From assembly GCA_947496355.1 (NCBI GenBank), contig CANMCO010000003.1, positions 124,001-188,000 on the forward strand: a DNA stretch of 64,000 nucleotides. Reading direction: 5' to 3'. Source of the DNA: an uncultured Aquimarina sp. (GTDB taxonomy: Bacteria > Bacteroidota > Bacteroidia > Flavobacteriales > Flavobacteriaceae). Below are positions 43,780 to 54,300 of the stretch, piece by piece (the first letter of the stretch is position 1; each line of letters begins with the position of its first letter). The position numbers and the translations under genes were made by a program. The notes under the pieces were generated by a model, which saw only the letters and a list, made by a program, of their open reading frames with translations, was not told the DNA's origin and did not search any database.

Positions 43780-46377
43780 ATGATGGAAAAAATAGAAAAA
43801 GGTTCTCAATGGAGAAAATGGGATTTACATTTTCATACGCCAACATCATACGATTACGGAGATAAAACAGTCACAAATCAAGAAATTATTGACACATTAT
43901 CTGCAAATGAGATTTCGGTAGTTGCTATAACCGACCATCACGTAATAGATATTGAACGAATTACTGAATTACAAAAGTTAGGTAAAGAAAAAGGTATTAC
44001 TGTTTTACCAGGAATTGAATTTCTTTCAGATGCAAGAGGTCGTTCACCAATCCATTTTATCGGTATATTCTCTGAAGATTGCAACTTGACTCATATTTGG
44101 GGGCAAATAGAGAACAAAACCAATATATCCAAAATCAAAGGAGGTGGAGCCAAAATTAATGAAGTCTATTGCAATCTAGAAACAACAATAGAATTAGTCA
44201 AAGAATTAGGAGGAATTGCGACTATTCACGCTGGAGAAAAATCTAATTCAGTTGAAAATATTACTCATTCCTTACCACACGGAGAAGCACAAAAAACTCT
44301 AATAGCGAAACTTATAGACTTTTATGAATTAGGAAAACCAGAAGACAAAGACGGTTATATTAGTGCTGTTTTTCCAGCAATAAAAAAGCATCTTCCAATG
44401 ATAATATGCTCAGATAATCATAATGTCAAAAAATATGTTCTAAAAGAAAATTGTTGGATTAAAGCGGACACAACTTTCGAAGGTCTCAAACAAGTTGTTT
44501 ATGAACCTAAACAAAGAGTAAGAATTCAAGCTTTAAAACCACACCAAAAAGCTGGATACCAAGTTATAGAATCAGTTAAAATATCTCATACCAATTTCAA
44601 TTCGCAAACAATATATTTCAACCAAAATCTAAGTTCTATAATTGGTGGTCGTTCAACAGGTAAATCAATATTATTGGGTGCAATCGCAAAGAAATTAAAC
44701 TGCGATAAAGATGTAAAAGCGGAGAATGAAGATTACACAAATTTTGTAAATGAAGTTGTTGCAAATATAGTCGTAACTTGGAAAGACGGAACGGTAAATG
44801 ACAATAGAGATATTGAATACTTTCCTCAAAGCTATATGTACACATTAGCTAGAAATAGGAATAAAGAACTTGATACTCTAATAGAAAGTATTATTAAGCA
44901 AGATAGTTCTAAAAATCAACTGATTTCGAACTACGAAACATTCAGTAGCGAAAACAATACGGATATTACGAATAAGGTTAATAAAATATTTCAACTTCAA
45001 GAAGACCTTATAAAGAGACGAAATCTTTTAAAAGAAAAAGGAGATAAAGAGGGTATTGAAGCTGAAATTGAAAAACTGATAAAAGAACTAGCGGAATTAA
45101 AAAGTAAATCTCAAATATCTGAAGAAGATTTAGATAGCTATTCAAAATTGAGAGCTCAAAAAGATTCCGTTTCCAAAGCCAATGAAATATTAGGAGATGA
45201 AATCTCAAGAATTGAGAACTTAAAAGAAAAGTTTTTCATAAATAAAGAAATTGAATTTGAACTTGTATCAATTTCAGAAGAAAATCGTGTATTAATCAAA
45301 CAAAAATTTGATGAATTAAAAATTAAATTTCAGAGAGAATGGGAAGAGGAAATAGACAAAATACAGACTAAAAATTCTGCTGTTAAAACTACCAATGGAC
45401 GGACTATTAATGATATATCTATAAATCCAATATATGTAAAAGGTTTAGAAGCTTTTCAGAATAATACTCAATACATAGAAGTTGAAAATAAATTAAAAAT
45501 TCAAAAAGATAAGCTTGCAGATATATTGGTAATAAAAAAAGAGGTTGACAAATTAAAAGAGCAAATAGAATCTTTTAAAACTTCAATAAAAGATGCTCAG
45601 AGAGAATTTCTAACCAAAATTGAAACTTTCAAAGAGGATTTAAGTGTTTCTAGAGAGAAACTTGAAATCAAGGCATCCGCTAAACTAAATAAACGTGGTT
45701 ATAAAGATTTATTATACAATAGTATAAACCAACAAAGTCATCAAGGACAAACAATAGTTGCTGTTGACTTAGAAACAACCGAGAAATATTTTAGTTCAGT
45801 AAACCAGCTGTTTGAAAAGCTTTTAGAGCAAAAAGTCACCCTAAAAGGTCAATATAGTCACAATGCACTTTGTCAAAAATTAATGGCAAGTAACTTTTTT
45901 GAGGTATCCTACGATATCGTTTATGATGATATTTTTAATCAAATGTCAGAAGGTAAAAAAGCATTTGTTGTTTTACTCTTACTACTTGATTTTAGCAGTA
46001 AAGATTGTCCAATATTAATCGACCAACCAGAGGACGATTTAGATAATAGAGCAATATATAAAGACTTGGTAGCATATCTTATTAAGAAGAAAAAAGAACG
46101 CCAAATAATACTAGTAACACATAATCCAAATATAGTTGTTGGTTCAGATTCTGAATTAATAATTGTAGCTAATCAAAACGGAAATGATTCACCGAACAAA
46201 AACGGAATTAAATTTCAGTACGTTTCAGGTAGTTTAGAAAACACAAAAGAATATGACAAGTCCATTGGGATTACACTGGATTCACAAGGGATAAAACAGC
46301 ACGTCTGTGAAATATTAGAAGGAGGAAATGAAGCTTTTAAGCAAAGAGAAAGAAAATATGCAATCGCAATGGAATAG
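43780..46377 (+). CDS. PHP-domain AAA/SMC-like ATPase (TrlF type)
   Basis: An 865-residue protein. Residues 1-250 are a PHP phosphoesterase domain (KWDLHFHTPTSYDY, AITDHH, PGIEF, SDNHN). From about 265 there is an ABC/SMC-like ATPase with Walker A IIGGRSTGKSIL (about 288-298), long coiled coils (about 385-650) and Walker B PILIDQPEDDLDN (about 744). The combination matches the TrlF-type ATPases found in defence islands, in which the PHP domain is a likely nuclease. It is monocistronic, with 280 bp after it. Anti-phage activity is an inference. Confidence 0.8.
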   Translation: MMEKIEKGSQWRKWDLHFHTPTSYDYGDKTVTNQEIIDTLSANEISVVAITDHHVIDIERITELQKLGKEKGITVLPGIEFLSDARGRSPIHFIGIFSEDCNLTHIWGQIENKTNISKIKGGGAKINEVYCNLETTIELVKELGGIATIHAGEKSNSVENITHSLPHGEAQKTLIAKLIDFYELGKPEDKDGYISAVFPAIKKHLPMIICSDNHNVKKYVLKENCWIKADTTFEGLKQVVYEPKQRVRIQALKPHQKAGYQVIESVKISHTNFNSQTIYFNQNLSSIIGGRSTGKSILLGAIAKKLNCDKDVKAENEDYTNFVNEVVANIVVTWKDGTVNDNRDIEYFPQSYMYTLARNRNKELDTLIESIIKQDSSKNQLISNYETFSSENNTDITNKVNKIFQLQEDLIKRRNLLKEKGDKEGIEAEIEKLIKELAELKSKSQISEEDLDSYSKLRAQKDSVSKANEILGDEISRIENLKEKFFINKEIEFELVSISEENRVLIKQKFDELKIKFQREWEEEIDKIQTKNSAVKTTNGRTINDISINPIYVKGLEAFQNNTQYIEVENKLKIQKDKLADILVIKKEVDKLKEQIESFKTSIKDAQREFLTKIETFKEDLSVSREKLEIKASAKLNKRGYKDLLYNSINQQSHQGQTIVAVDLETTEKYFSSVNQLFEKLLEQKVTLKGQYSHNALCQKLMASNFFEVSYDIVYDDIFNQMSEGKKAFVVLLLLLDFSSKDCPILIDQPEDDLDNRAIYKDLVAYLIKKKKERQIILVTHNPNIVVGSDSELIIVANQNGNDSPNKNGIKFQYVSGSLENTKEYDKSIGITLDSQGIKQHVCEILEGGNEAFKQRERKYAIAME

Positions 46378-46659
46378 CCAACGCTAGGAAATAACGAAAG
46401 CACAAAAACGTGTCCTTTAAAACATAGATAATAATGCGTTTCTGAGAGGTTTATGTTTATTGCAAAGACCACCCAGTTTTAAATTTTGCTTTTAAAATTG
46501 ATAAATTTAAAACTTCAGCTCTGTGTTAAACCAAAAATATAGTGCCTTTTTACACGCTACGGTTTCATACACAAGGCCATTATTAATGAAAGTTCAAATA
46601 AACGATAAGTACATCATGCAAGGAAAAAGCACAATAAAAATCTTTTCTTCAAATTTTAT

Positions 46660-49600
46660 ATGAAATACAAGAACAACCAGATTATTTATAGCCCTTCAGA
46701 TCTATCTTCTCATGGCAGCTGTAAACACCTTACCCAACTCAACAAACAACACGCACGGGGTGAAATAGCAGATCCTGAGATGTATAACAATCGTGTGTTG
46801 ACGATGCTTAAGGAGAAGGGTATTGAATTTGAGGCGAGCCACCTCCAAAAATTAAAAGATGAAGGTAAGACGATTGCTGAAATAAACAATGAAGATCCAC
46901 ATGCTGAAAAGCATACCATTGATGCCATGAAGGCAGGTGCTGACGTTGTTTACCAGGCTCGTTTAAAGGAGGATGGTAAATGGAGCGGTTGGGCCGACTT
47001 TTTAATGAGAGTAGACACGAAAAGTAATCTTGGCGAATGGTCATATGAAGTTTGGGACACCAAACTGACCAATGAAACCAAGGCGGGAACAATACTCCAG
47101 ATCGGCCTTTATTCCGAACGCGTTGGCAGGATTCAAGGAAAGTCACCAGAATACATGGGAGTTATTAAGCCGGAGGGCGAAGAGACATATCGCTTTGATG
47201 AATATGCAGCATACATCCGTTTGGTGAAAAGGAACTTGGAGGATGCTATACTAAATGACTATGAAACTTATCCCGATCCCGTTAGTCACTGCGATATTTG
47301 CCGATGGTGGAAGACGTGCAATTCGATTAGACGTGAAGACGACCACTTAACCTTTGTTGCCGGTATGGGTTCGTCTCAGACTAAAGAGCTTAATATTCAG
47401 GGTATAAACACCCTTGAAAAACTAGCAAACTCGGCATTACCTGTACCATTTGAACCTACAAAGGGTGTTAAAGAAACATTCAACAAGTTGCGCGAGCAAG
47501 CACGGGTACAGAATACAAGCAGGCACAATAGCTATGAACCAATCTATGAAACCCTCGAGGTTGAAGAAGGTAAAGGACTGAACAAACTGCCGCAACCCTC
47601 TGAAAACGATATTTATCTCGATTTTGAGGGCGATCGAATGGTTGAGCCTGATGGACTGGAGTACATGATTGGTTACGCCCATAAAGGAGAGTACCACGCG
47701 TTATGGGCCAAAAATGAAAAAGAAGAGAAAAAAATCTTTGAGCAATTCATTGACTTTGCAGTCAACCTCAAAGAAGAAGATTCTTCACTTCATATTTACC
47801 ATTATGCACCTTACGAGGTCACGATGTTTAAACGATTAATGGGCAAGTATGCGTCCCGTGAAAATGAGATTGACACCTTCTTACGCTCTGATACGTTTGT
47901 TGATCTCTATGGCTTAGTTCGTCAATCCATAAGAGCGAGTGTAGAGAAATATTCCATTAAAGATTTGGAGATTTTCTTTGGTTACGTGCGTAAGATGGAT
48001 TTAAGAGAGCTTTCAAGTCACAAATCGCAATTAGAGTTGCTCCTGCAAACAGGAAACATTGACAATCTAAGCGAAGTAACCCAAACAGCCGTTCAATTGT
48101 ATAATCAAGACGACTGCGAATCCTTGGTTCGGTTACAGGACTGGTTGGAGGAAATTCGTAATGATTTAATTAAAAACGGTGCGGATATTACCCGACCTAT
48201 TGATGGTGAAGGTTCGGCCAGCGATAGTATTACAGCCCATCAAAAAAGGATAAAGCCCATTATGGATTCCTTGTTGGAAGGTGTACCTCCGATCCGAACA
48301 GAACGAAATAATGTGCAGCAGGCACGATTTGTTTTGGCGCATATGCTTGATTGGTATCGCAGAGAAATGAAGTCTTTTTGGTGGGAATTCTTCCGACTTA
48401 AAGAGCTCCCAGAAGATGAATTACTGGAAGAACGAAAAGCCCTTTCTTTTCTTCAATATACCGGTGAGCGTGTACCCGAGAAAAAAAGCGTAGTTGATAC
48501 GTATACTTTCCCCAATCAAGAATGTGGTCTTCGCAAAGGTCAATCGCTGGAAGATCAGGAAAACAATAAAATTGGTACGATTCACTATATTGATGTCGAT
48601 AGCCGCTTTTTAAAAATCAAGAAAGGACCATCGAAGATAGACTTAGCACATCCAGTTACGGTCATGAGCTTGGAAAACGTTAACTCAAGAACAAAAGAAG
48701 AAGCTATAACTAGTTTGGCGGAATGGGTTGTAGCCAATGCCATGGAAAGCGATTCCGAAACTTATCGGGCAGCCAGACAACTGCTCATGAATGTCTCTCC
48801 AAAACTAACCGAAGAAAAAACTAACCACGATGACATCACCGAAAAGACCTTTGATTTTGCATCCAAGTTGGACAACAGCTGTTTACCCGTTCAAGGCCCT
48901 CCTGGCGCTGGCAAAAGTTTTACTGGAAGCCACCTGATTGTCAAACTCGTGCAAGAAGGCAAGAAAATTGGGATTACTGCTTTAAGCCATAAGGTTATCT
49001 CTAACTTACTTGCCAAGGTATGGGAAGTTGCTGAAGAACAAGGCTTTTCAATCCAAATGCTACAAAAGGTGAAAGCCGATTATGATGAAACGGTACCTTG
49101 GCAAGTGACAGCAGGCGAAGGTGCCATCCTGGCTGCTTTGGGTAATGCAGATGTTATTGCTGGAACGTCTTTCATGTGGAGCAAGCCAACTTTTAAAGAA
49201 GGTGTAGATTACCTGTTTGTGGATGAAGCTGGCCAACTATCACTAATTGATACATTGTCCGTTTCTCATTGCTGTTCCAACTTTATTCTGCTTGGCGACC
49301 CACAGCAACTGAAACAACCCCAACAAGGGGTACATCCCGATGGAACAGAAGTTTCAGCATTAGAACATGTGCTTCAAGACGAGAAAACCATTTCAGATGA
49401 ACAGGGTATCTTTTTACCTGACACCTGGCGCATGCATTCATCCATCAATGCATTTGTTTCGGAGCTCTTTTATGAGAACCGGTTGAAATCAAAAGACCAT
49501 CTTGATCAGCAGCAAATTTTAGGATCTAAATATTCTGGAGCGGGATTATATCTTGAAGAGGTTGAACACAATGGCAATACCAATTCATCAATTGAAGAAG

Positions 49601-50016
49601 TTCAGAAAGTGGTTGAGATTGTGCATCAACTTACAAGTGGTGAAACCACATTCATAAATCAAAATGGTGAGGAAGTCTCCTTAACAACTTCGGACATAAA
49701 GATCATCACGCCTTATAATGCCCAAGTACAAGCTATTAAACAACGACTGCCAACTTTAGAGATTGGAACTGTAGATAAGTTTCAAGGGCAAGAAGCTCCG
49801 GTCATCATTTACTCGGTGGCCACATCCAGTTTGGAAGATGCACCGCGTGGCATGGACTTTCTTTTTAGCCCCAATCGCTTTAACGTGGCTGTATCACGAG
49901 CGCGCACGTGCTTTATCATGGTTGCCAACCCTGCTATTTTTGAAGCTGAATGCAAAAGTCCGCGTCAAATTAAGTTGGCGAATGCTTTTTGTAGGTTTAA
50001 GGAACTTTCACAGTGA
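46660..50016 (+). CDS. TM0106-type RecB-like nuclease fused to SF1 helicase
   Basis: A 1118-residue protein. The N-terminal 230 residues are a RecB/Cas4-like nuclease with likely Fe-S cysteines (GSCKHL near residue 21 and HCDICRWWKTC near 210-220). A DEDD/RNase H-like exonuclease region follows (IYLDFEGDRM, about 325; QLYNQDDCESL). The C-terminal half is a UPF1/DNA2-type SF1 helicase with Walker A GPPGAGKS (about 744), VDEAGQ (about 852), LGDPQQLKQP and DKFQGQEAPVIIYS. Codon use is less AT-biased than in its neighbours, so it probably came from another source. A role in DNA end processing or phage defence is inferred. Confidence 0.85.
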   Translation: MKYKNNQIIYSPSDLSSHGSCKHLTQLNKQHARGEIADPEMYNNRVLTMLKEKGIEFEASHLQKLKDEGKTIAEINNEDPHAEKHTIDAMKAGADVVYQARLKEDGKWSGWADFLMRVDTKSNLGEWSYEVWDTKLTNETKAGTILQIGLYSERVGRIQGKSPEYMGVIKPEGEETYRFDEYAAYIRLVKRNLEDAILNDYETYPDPVSHCDICRWWKTCNSIRREDDHLTFVAGMGSSQTKELNIQGINTLEKLANSALPVPFEPTKGVKETFNKLREQARVQNTSRHNSYEPIYETLEVEEGKGLNKLPQPSENDIYLDFEGDRMVEPDGLEYMIGYAHKGEYHALWAKNEKEEKKIFEQFIDFAVNLKEEDSSLHIYHYAPYEVTMFKRLMGKYASRENEIDTFLRSDTFVDLYGLVRQSIRASVEKYSIKDLEIFFGYVRKMDLRELSSHKSQLELLLQTGNIDNLSEVTQTAVQLYNQDDCESLVRLQDWLEEIRNDLIKNGADITRPIDGEGSASDSITAHQKRIKPIMDSLLEGVPPIRTERNNVQQARFVLAHMLDWYRREMKSFWWEFFRLKELPEDELLEERKALSFLQYTGERVPEKKSVVDTYTFPNQECGLRKGQSLEDQENNKIGTIHYIDVDSRFLKIKKGPSKIDLAHPVTVMSLENVNSRTKEEAITSLAEWVVANAMESDSETYRAARQLLMNVSPKLTEEKTNHDDITEKTFDFASKLDNSCLPVQGPPGAGKSFTGSHLIVKLVQEGKKIGITALSHKVISNLLAKVWEVAEEQGFSIQMLQKVKADYDETVPWQVTAGEGAILAALGNADVIAGTSFMWSKPTFKEGVDYLFVDEAGQLSLIDTLSVSHCCSNFILLGDPQQLKQPQQGVHPDGTEVSALEHVLQDEKTISDEQGIFLPDTWRMHSSINAFVSELFYENRLKSKDHLDQQQILGSKYSGAGLYLEEVEHNGNTNSSIEEVQKVVEIVHQLTSGETTFINQNGEEVSLTTSDIKIITPYNAQVQAIKQRLPTLEIGTVDKFQGQEAPVIIYSVATSSLEDAPRGMDFLFSPNRFNVAVSRARTCFIMVANPAIFEAECKSPRQIKLANAFCRFKELSQ

Positions 50017-50144
50017 ACCCGATAAACAATAGCGCCCTTCGGGACGCTACTGCTTTAAGCGTTGCGGATATTGATTGTCCAGGAAAAGTACAACCATTTG
50101 GAACTAAAGCAAAACAATTTACTTCTACAGAAAGAGATTATATA

Positions 50145-50166
50145 AATAAAGTTCAATAAACCGATG
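50145..50166. repeat. 22-bp direct repeat, left copy
   Basis: AATAAAGTTCAAT-AAACCGATG, matching 56265-56286 with one difference. The pair brackets the DUF4145/RecQ-UvrD module. The copy ends in the start codon of the next gene. Confidence 0.65.
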
Positions 50167-50568
50167 GAAATAGATATTGAGTATTTAAAAATAATTATAG
50201 GCGTATGTTTAGCTTTCCTTGGTTGGTGGTTTTCCTTTTACATTAAGGACAAAATTGGTTTTAAAAGCAAGACAAGGGAAAAAAGAATTGATTTTTTAAT
50301 TAATACATACTTAAAGTTAGAAAATTCAATAAAACGTGATCCAAAAGTGGTAGGGCTTGACTTGGAGAGAGTGTTTGCTGAGATACAATTGATGGGTAAT
50401 GAAGAACAGATTTTTCTTTCAAAACAACTGATCATAGATCTTTCTGAAAATGGGTCTATGGACTTGGAAGAATTGTTAAAGTCTTTAAGAAAAGATTTGA
50501 GAAATGAACTTGGTTTAAAAGAAATTGATAATAGAATACAGTATTTAAGAATGACAAAGTCTAAATAA
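50164..50568 (+). CDS. Single-TM hypothetical protein
   Basis: A 134-residue protein with one membrane helix near the N-terminus (YLKIIIGVCLAFLGWWFSFYI, about residues 7-27) and a soluble helical remainder with many charges. It is 3 bp upstream of the DUF4145 gene and so is co-transcribed. I cannot name a family; small membrane partners of this kind are common in defence modules. Confidence 0.55.
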   Translation: MEIDIEYLKIIIGVCLAFLGWWFSFYIKDKIGFKSKTREKRIDFLINTYLKLENSIKRDPKVVGLDLERVFAEIQLMGNEEQIFLSKQLIIDLSENGSMDLEELLKSLRKDLRNELGLKEIDNRIQYLRMTKSK

Positions 50569-50571
50569 ACG

Positions 50572-51213
50572 ATGGAAAGAAAAAGATTATCACAAACTAT
50601 TAGTTGTGGGCATTGTTCTAATATTTCTGCAATGGAGAGCATCGGTCATGTTTTTATAGAGGCAATAATTGAAGAATATCCTCACATTGATGCTGGTACT
50701 TATTATGATGTACTCACTTGTCCTTCATGTAAAAATGAAAATATAGTAAAATACTATTGGGCTGATTATTTGGAATCAGAAGAAGATTTAACTTATGAGT
50801 TTTTATATCCTATAAAAACAAATATTCCTATGGGATTACCTATAGAAATTAAAAAAGGGTTTATAGCAGCACAAACAGTCAAATTTATAGATGCTAGTGC
50901 TTATGCCCTTTTAATTAGAAGATTGTTGGAACTCATATGTTTTGATCGAAATGCGAATGGAGAAAAACTTTATCAGAAATTAGAAGATCTAGTAAGTAAA
51001 AACGAAATCCCTGAAAAACTTGTTAAAATTGCAGATGGATTAAGATTATTTGGAAATATAGGCGCTCATGAAAAGGATGGAACTTTAAGTGAAAAAGAGT
51101 TGCCAATTCTTACGGATATGATAATTTCTATTTTAGAGTATATATATTCCGCTCCATATTTAGCATCTATGGCAGAATCTAAATTAAATGCTTTAAAACT
51201 AAAGTCTAAATAA
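50572..51213 (+). CDS. DUF4145 domain protein
   Basis: A 213-residue protein: an N-terminal zinc-binding part (CGHCSN and CPSCKNENI, residues about 12-55) and a C-terminal DUF4145 helical domain (AYALLIRRLLELICFDR, GLRLFGNIGAHEKDG). DUF4145 proteins are often found with restriction-modification and other defence genes; their activity is unknown. It overlaps no gene but starts 3 bp after the previous stop. After its stop there is a vestigial start, ATGGAATATTAA. Confidence 0.75.
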   Translation: MERKRLSQTISCGHCSNISAMESIGHVFIEAIIEEYPHIDAGTYYDVLTCPSCKNENIVKYYWADYLESEEDLTYEFLYPIKTNIPMGLPIEIKKGFIAAQTVKFIDASAYALLIRRLLELICFDRNANGEKLYQKLEDLVSKNEIPEKLVKIADGLRLFGNIGAHEKDGTLSEKELPILTDMIISILEYIYSAPYLASMAESKLNALKLKSK

Positions 51214-51388
51214 CCGATGGAATATTAAAAGAACAAAAAACCCTATTAGACAATTTAATAAAAGCGGATAGGGACAGGTAACTATATTTCGTATATTCAA
51301 CATATATAGTTACCATTCATTATATAACTAGGTTGTATGGTATACGCAAAAAAAAGAGAGATCATAATGAATAAGTGATCTCTACAAA

Positions 51389-54300
51389 ATGATAAACAAA
51401 ATTCTATATATAGACATTGAAACCACCAAACAAGGGAAAATAAATGATGTTGGTGCACTTTTTAATGGACAAGAATTGCATGAAAGTCAGCTTACAAAAC
51501 TTGAGAATTGGATAAATCAAACAGAATATATTTGTGGTCACAACATAGTCGCACATGATATTCCTTTGCTGGAAAGAGTACTAGGAAATGAAATATTTAG
51601 AAGTAAAAAAATAGTTGATACACTACTGTGGTCTCCATTACTATTTAGCGACAACCCATATCACAAGCTTGTAAAAGGATATAAAATAGTTAACGATAGT
51701 GATTATAATAACCCCTTATCAGATTGTAAATTAACCAAGCAATTATTAATTGACGAACTCAACAAATTCAATGAATTAGATGCAGAAATAAAGCAGGTTT
51801 ATGCAAGTTTACTTTCTAATTCAGAAGCATATTCAGGATTTTTAGAGTTAATAAATTTTCAATTAAATAACATTGACATAGGTACTAAAATAGGTGATTT
51901 AATTAAAAACAAAATTTGTGATAATGCTAATATTTCTCAATATGTAAGAGACAATCCTATTGAATTAGCTTATGCTTTTTCATTAATAAATACCAAAGAA
52001 GATAAATCCATATTGGCATATTGGGTAACCAACACCCTACCCAAAACGCAACAGATACTAGATGATATCAGGTTTAGGTTTTGTGGTAAACCTAGTTGTA
52101 CATATTGTAATTCGAATTTAAACCCTAAAAATGCATTACAAACATATTTTGGATATGAAGACTTTAGAAGTTTTGACCAAGATGAAGAAATAAGTTTACA
52201 AGAAAAAACAGTTAGAGCTGGATTAAGTTCAAGATCATTTGTAGCAATTTTCCCAACGGGAGGAGGCAAATCACTTACGTTTCAATTGCCAGCTTTGATG
52301 AAAGGCTCATTGTCTCGTCAGCTTACAGTAGTTATATCTCCTTTGGTATCGTTAATGAAAGATCAAGTTGAGAATCTTGAAAAACGTTTTGACATTACAA
52401 AGGCAGTCGCTATTAATGGATTATTATCTCCACTAGAAAGACAAGACGCTATTGAAAGAGTAGAAAAAGGAGAGGTGCAATTATTATATCTATCCCCAGA
52501 ATCTTTGCGGTCACCAACGATCTCAAGGATTTTAAAACAACGTTCAATAGCAAGGTTTGTCATAGATGAAGCACATTGCTTTTCGTCTTGGGGGCAAGAT
52601 TTTAGAGTTGATTACTTATATATTGCTGACTTCATTCAAAGCCTAGAGGAAGAAAGAATGGTTGGGAAAATACCCGTGTCTTGTTTTACAGCAACTGCGA
52701 AGCCACAAGTTATAGAGGATATAAAAAAGTATTTTAAAACAAAACTCAACATTGAATTAGATGAATTTGTAACAAGAGCTAGTAGAACCAATCTAAAATA
52801 TGAGGTAATAGAGATTGAAGATCCTGATCGTAAAATGAATGCCCTATTACCCTTATTAGATCGTTGTGAAAAACCAGTAATCATCTATGCGTCAAGAACT
52901 AAAAGAGTTGAGGAAATTCACGGCTCAATAGAAAAAGCAGGCTTTAATTCTACTTATTTTCATGGAAAGTTGGATAAAGATGTAAAGAAAGACTACATGG
53001 ATGCTTTTATGAATAATGAAAAAGACATTATTGTAGCAACATCTGCATTTGGAATGGGAGTAGATAAAGATGATGTCAAATCTGTGATCCATTATAATAT
53101 ATCCAATTCTTTAGAAAACTATGTGCAAGAAGCGGGACGGGCAGGACGAGATGATAAAACACAAGCCAAATGCTACATTTTATTTAACGAGCAAGATTTA
53201 AACAAGCACTTTAGTTTGTTGCAACAGACCAAAATAAATCAAAAAGAAATTCAACAAATTTGGCAAGCACTTAAGTATTTATCAAAATATAGAAAAACAA
53301 AAAAAATAAGTAACTCAGCTTTGGAAATAGCACAAAAAGCTGGTTGGGATACCGAAATTCAAGAATTAGAAACTAGAGTTAAGACCTCTATAGCAGCTTT
53401 AGAAGATCAAGGTTTCTTAAAACGAAAACAAAATTCACCAAGAATATTTGCAAATAGTTTGATGGTGCCAAACATATCTAAAGCTCTAAAAATAATACAC
53501 CAAAGTAAAAAAATAACTGAAACTCAAATTCAACATTGTTCGAGAGTTCTGCAACGTATCGTTAAAGATGATGAGTGTAGAATTGATTACTTAGCAGATC
53601 GAACTGGGTTAAAACTAAAAGAAATTAGAGATGTCATTGATATACTAAGAAACCTTCAAATATTAGGAGATGCTAAAGACCTAACAGCATTTATTAATCT
53701 GTCTAAATCAACTAATAGCTCAAAAAGAATACTTGAACGCTATCGAAAAATTGAAATAGCAATGCAACAATTTGTAACAAAAGACATTAAAATATCAATG
53801 AGACAACTTAATCAAAACATAATTGATATTGGTGTCGAAAAAACTTCAATTGATGCAATAAAGAACATTCTTAATTATTGGGAAATAAGAAATTTCATCC
53901 AAAAAAAACGTGTTGACCGAGAAAATGATTTATACCAAATAAAAGTTAAACAGTATGATGCATTAAATGAGGATATTCAATGGAGACATGAACTGGCGTT
54001 AGATGTTTATGAACTTCTTGAAAAATTCTATATAAAACAAAAGGACAAACAAAAATCTCAAGATAAAAAAGACTTACCTGTAAGTTTTTCAATGTTAGAA
54101 CTTAAAAATTCTAATCAACTTTTCGGACAAATTAAAGAGGAAAATATTAAACGATATGAGAAAGCCTTGCTATTTCTAAATCAGATAAAATCAATAAAAT
54201 TAGAAGGTGGTTTTATGGTATCCTACAATAGATTAAATATTGAAGAAATTGACAGTTCACTACCAAGGTTCACAAAGGAAAACTTTGATAAAATGGATCA

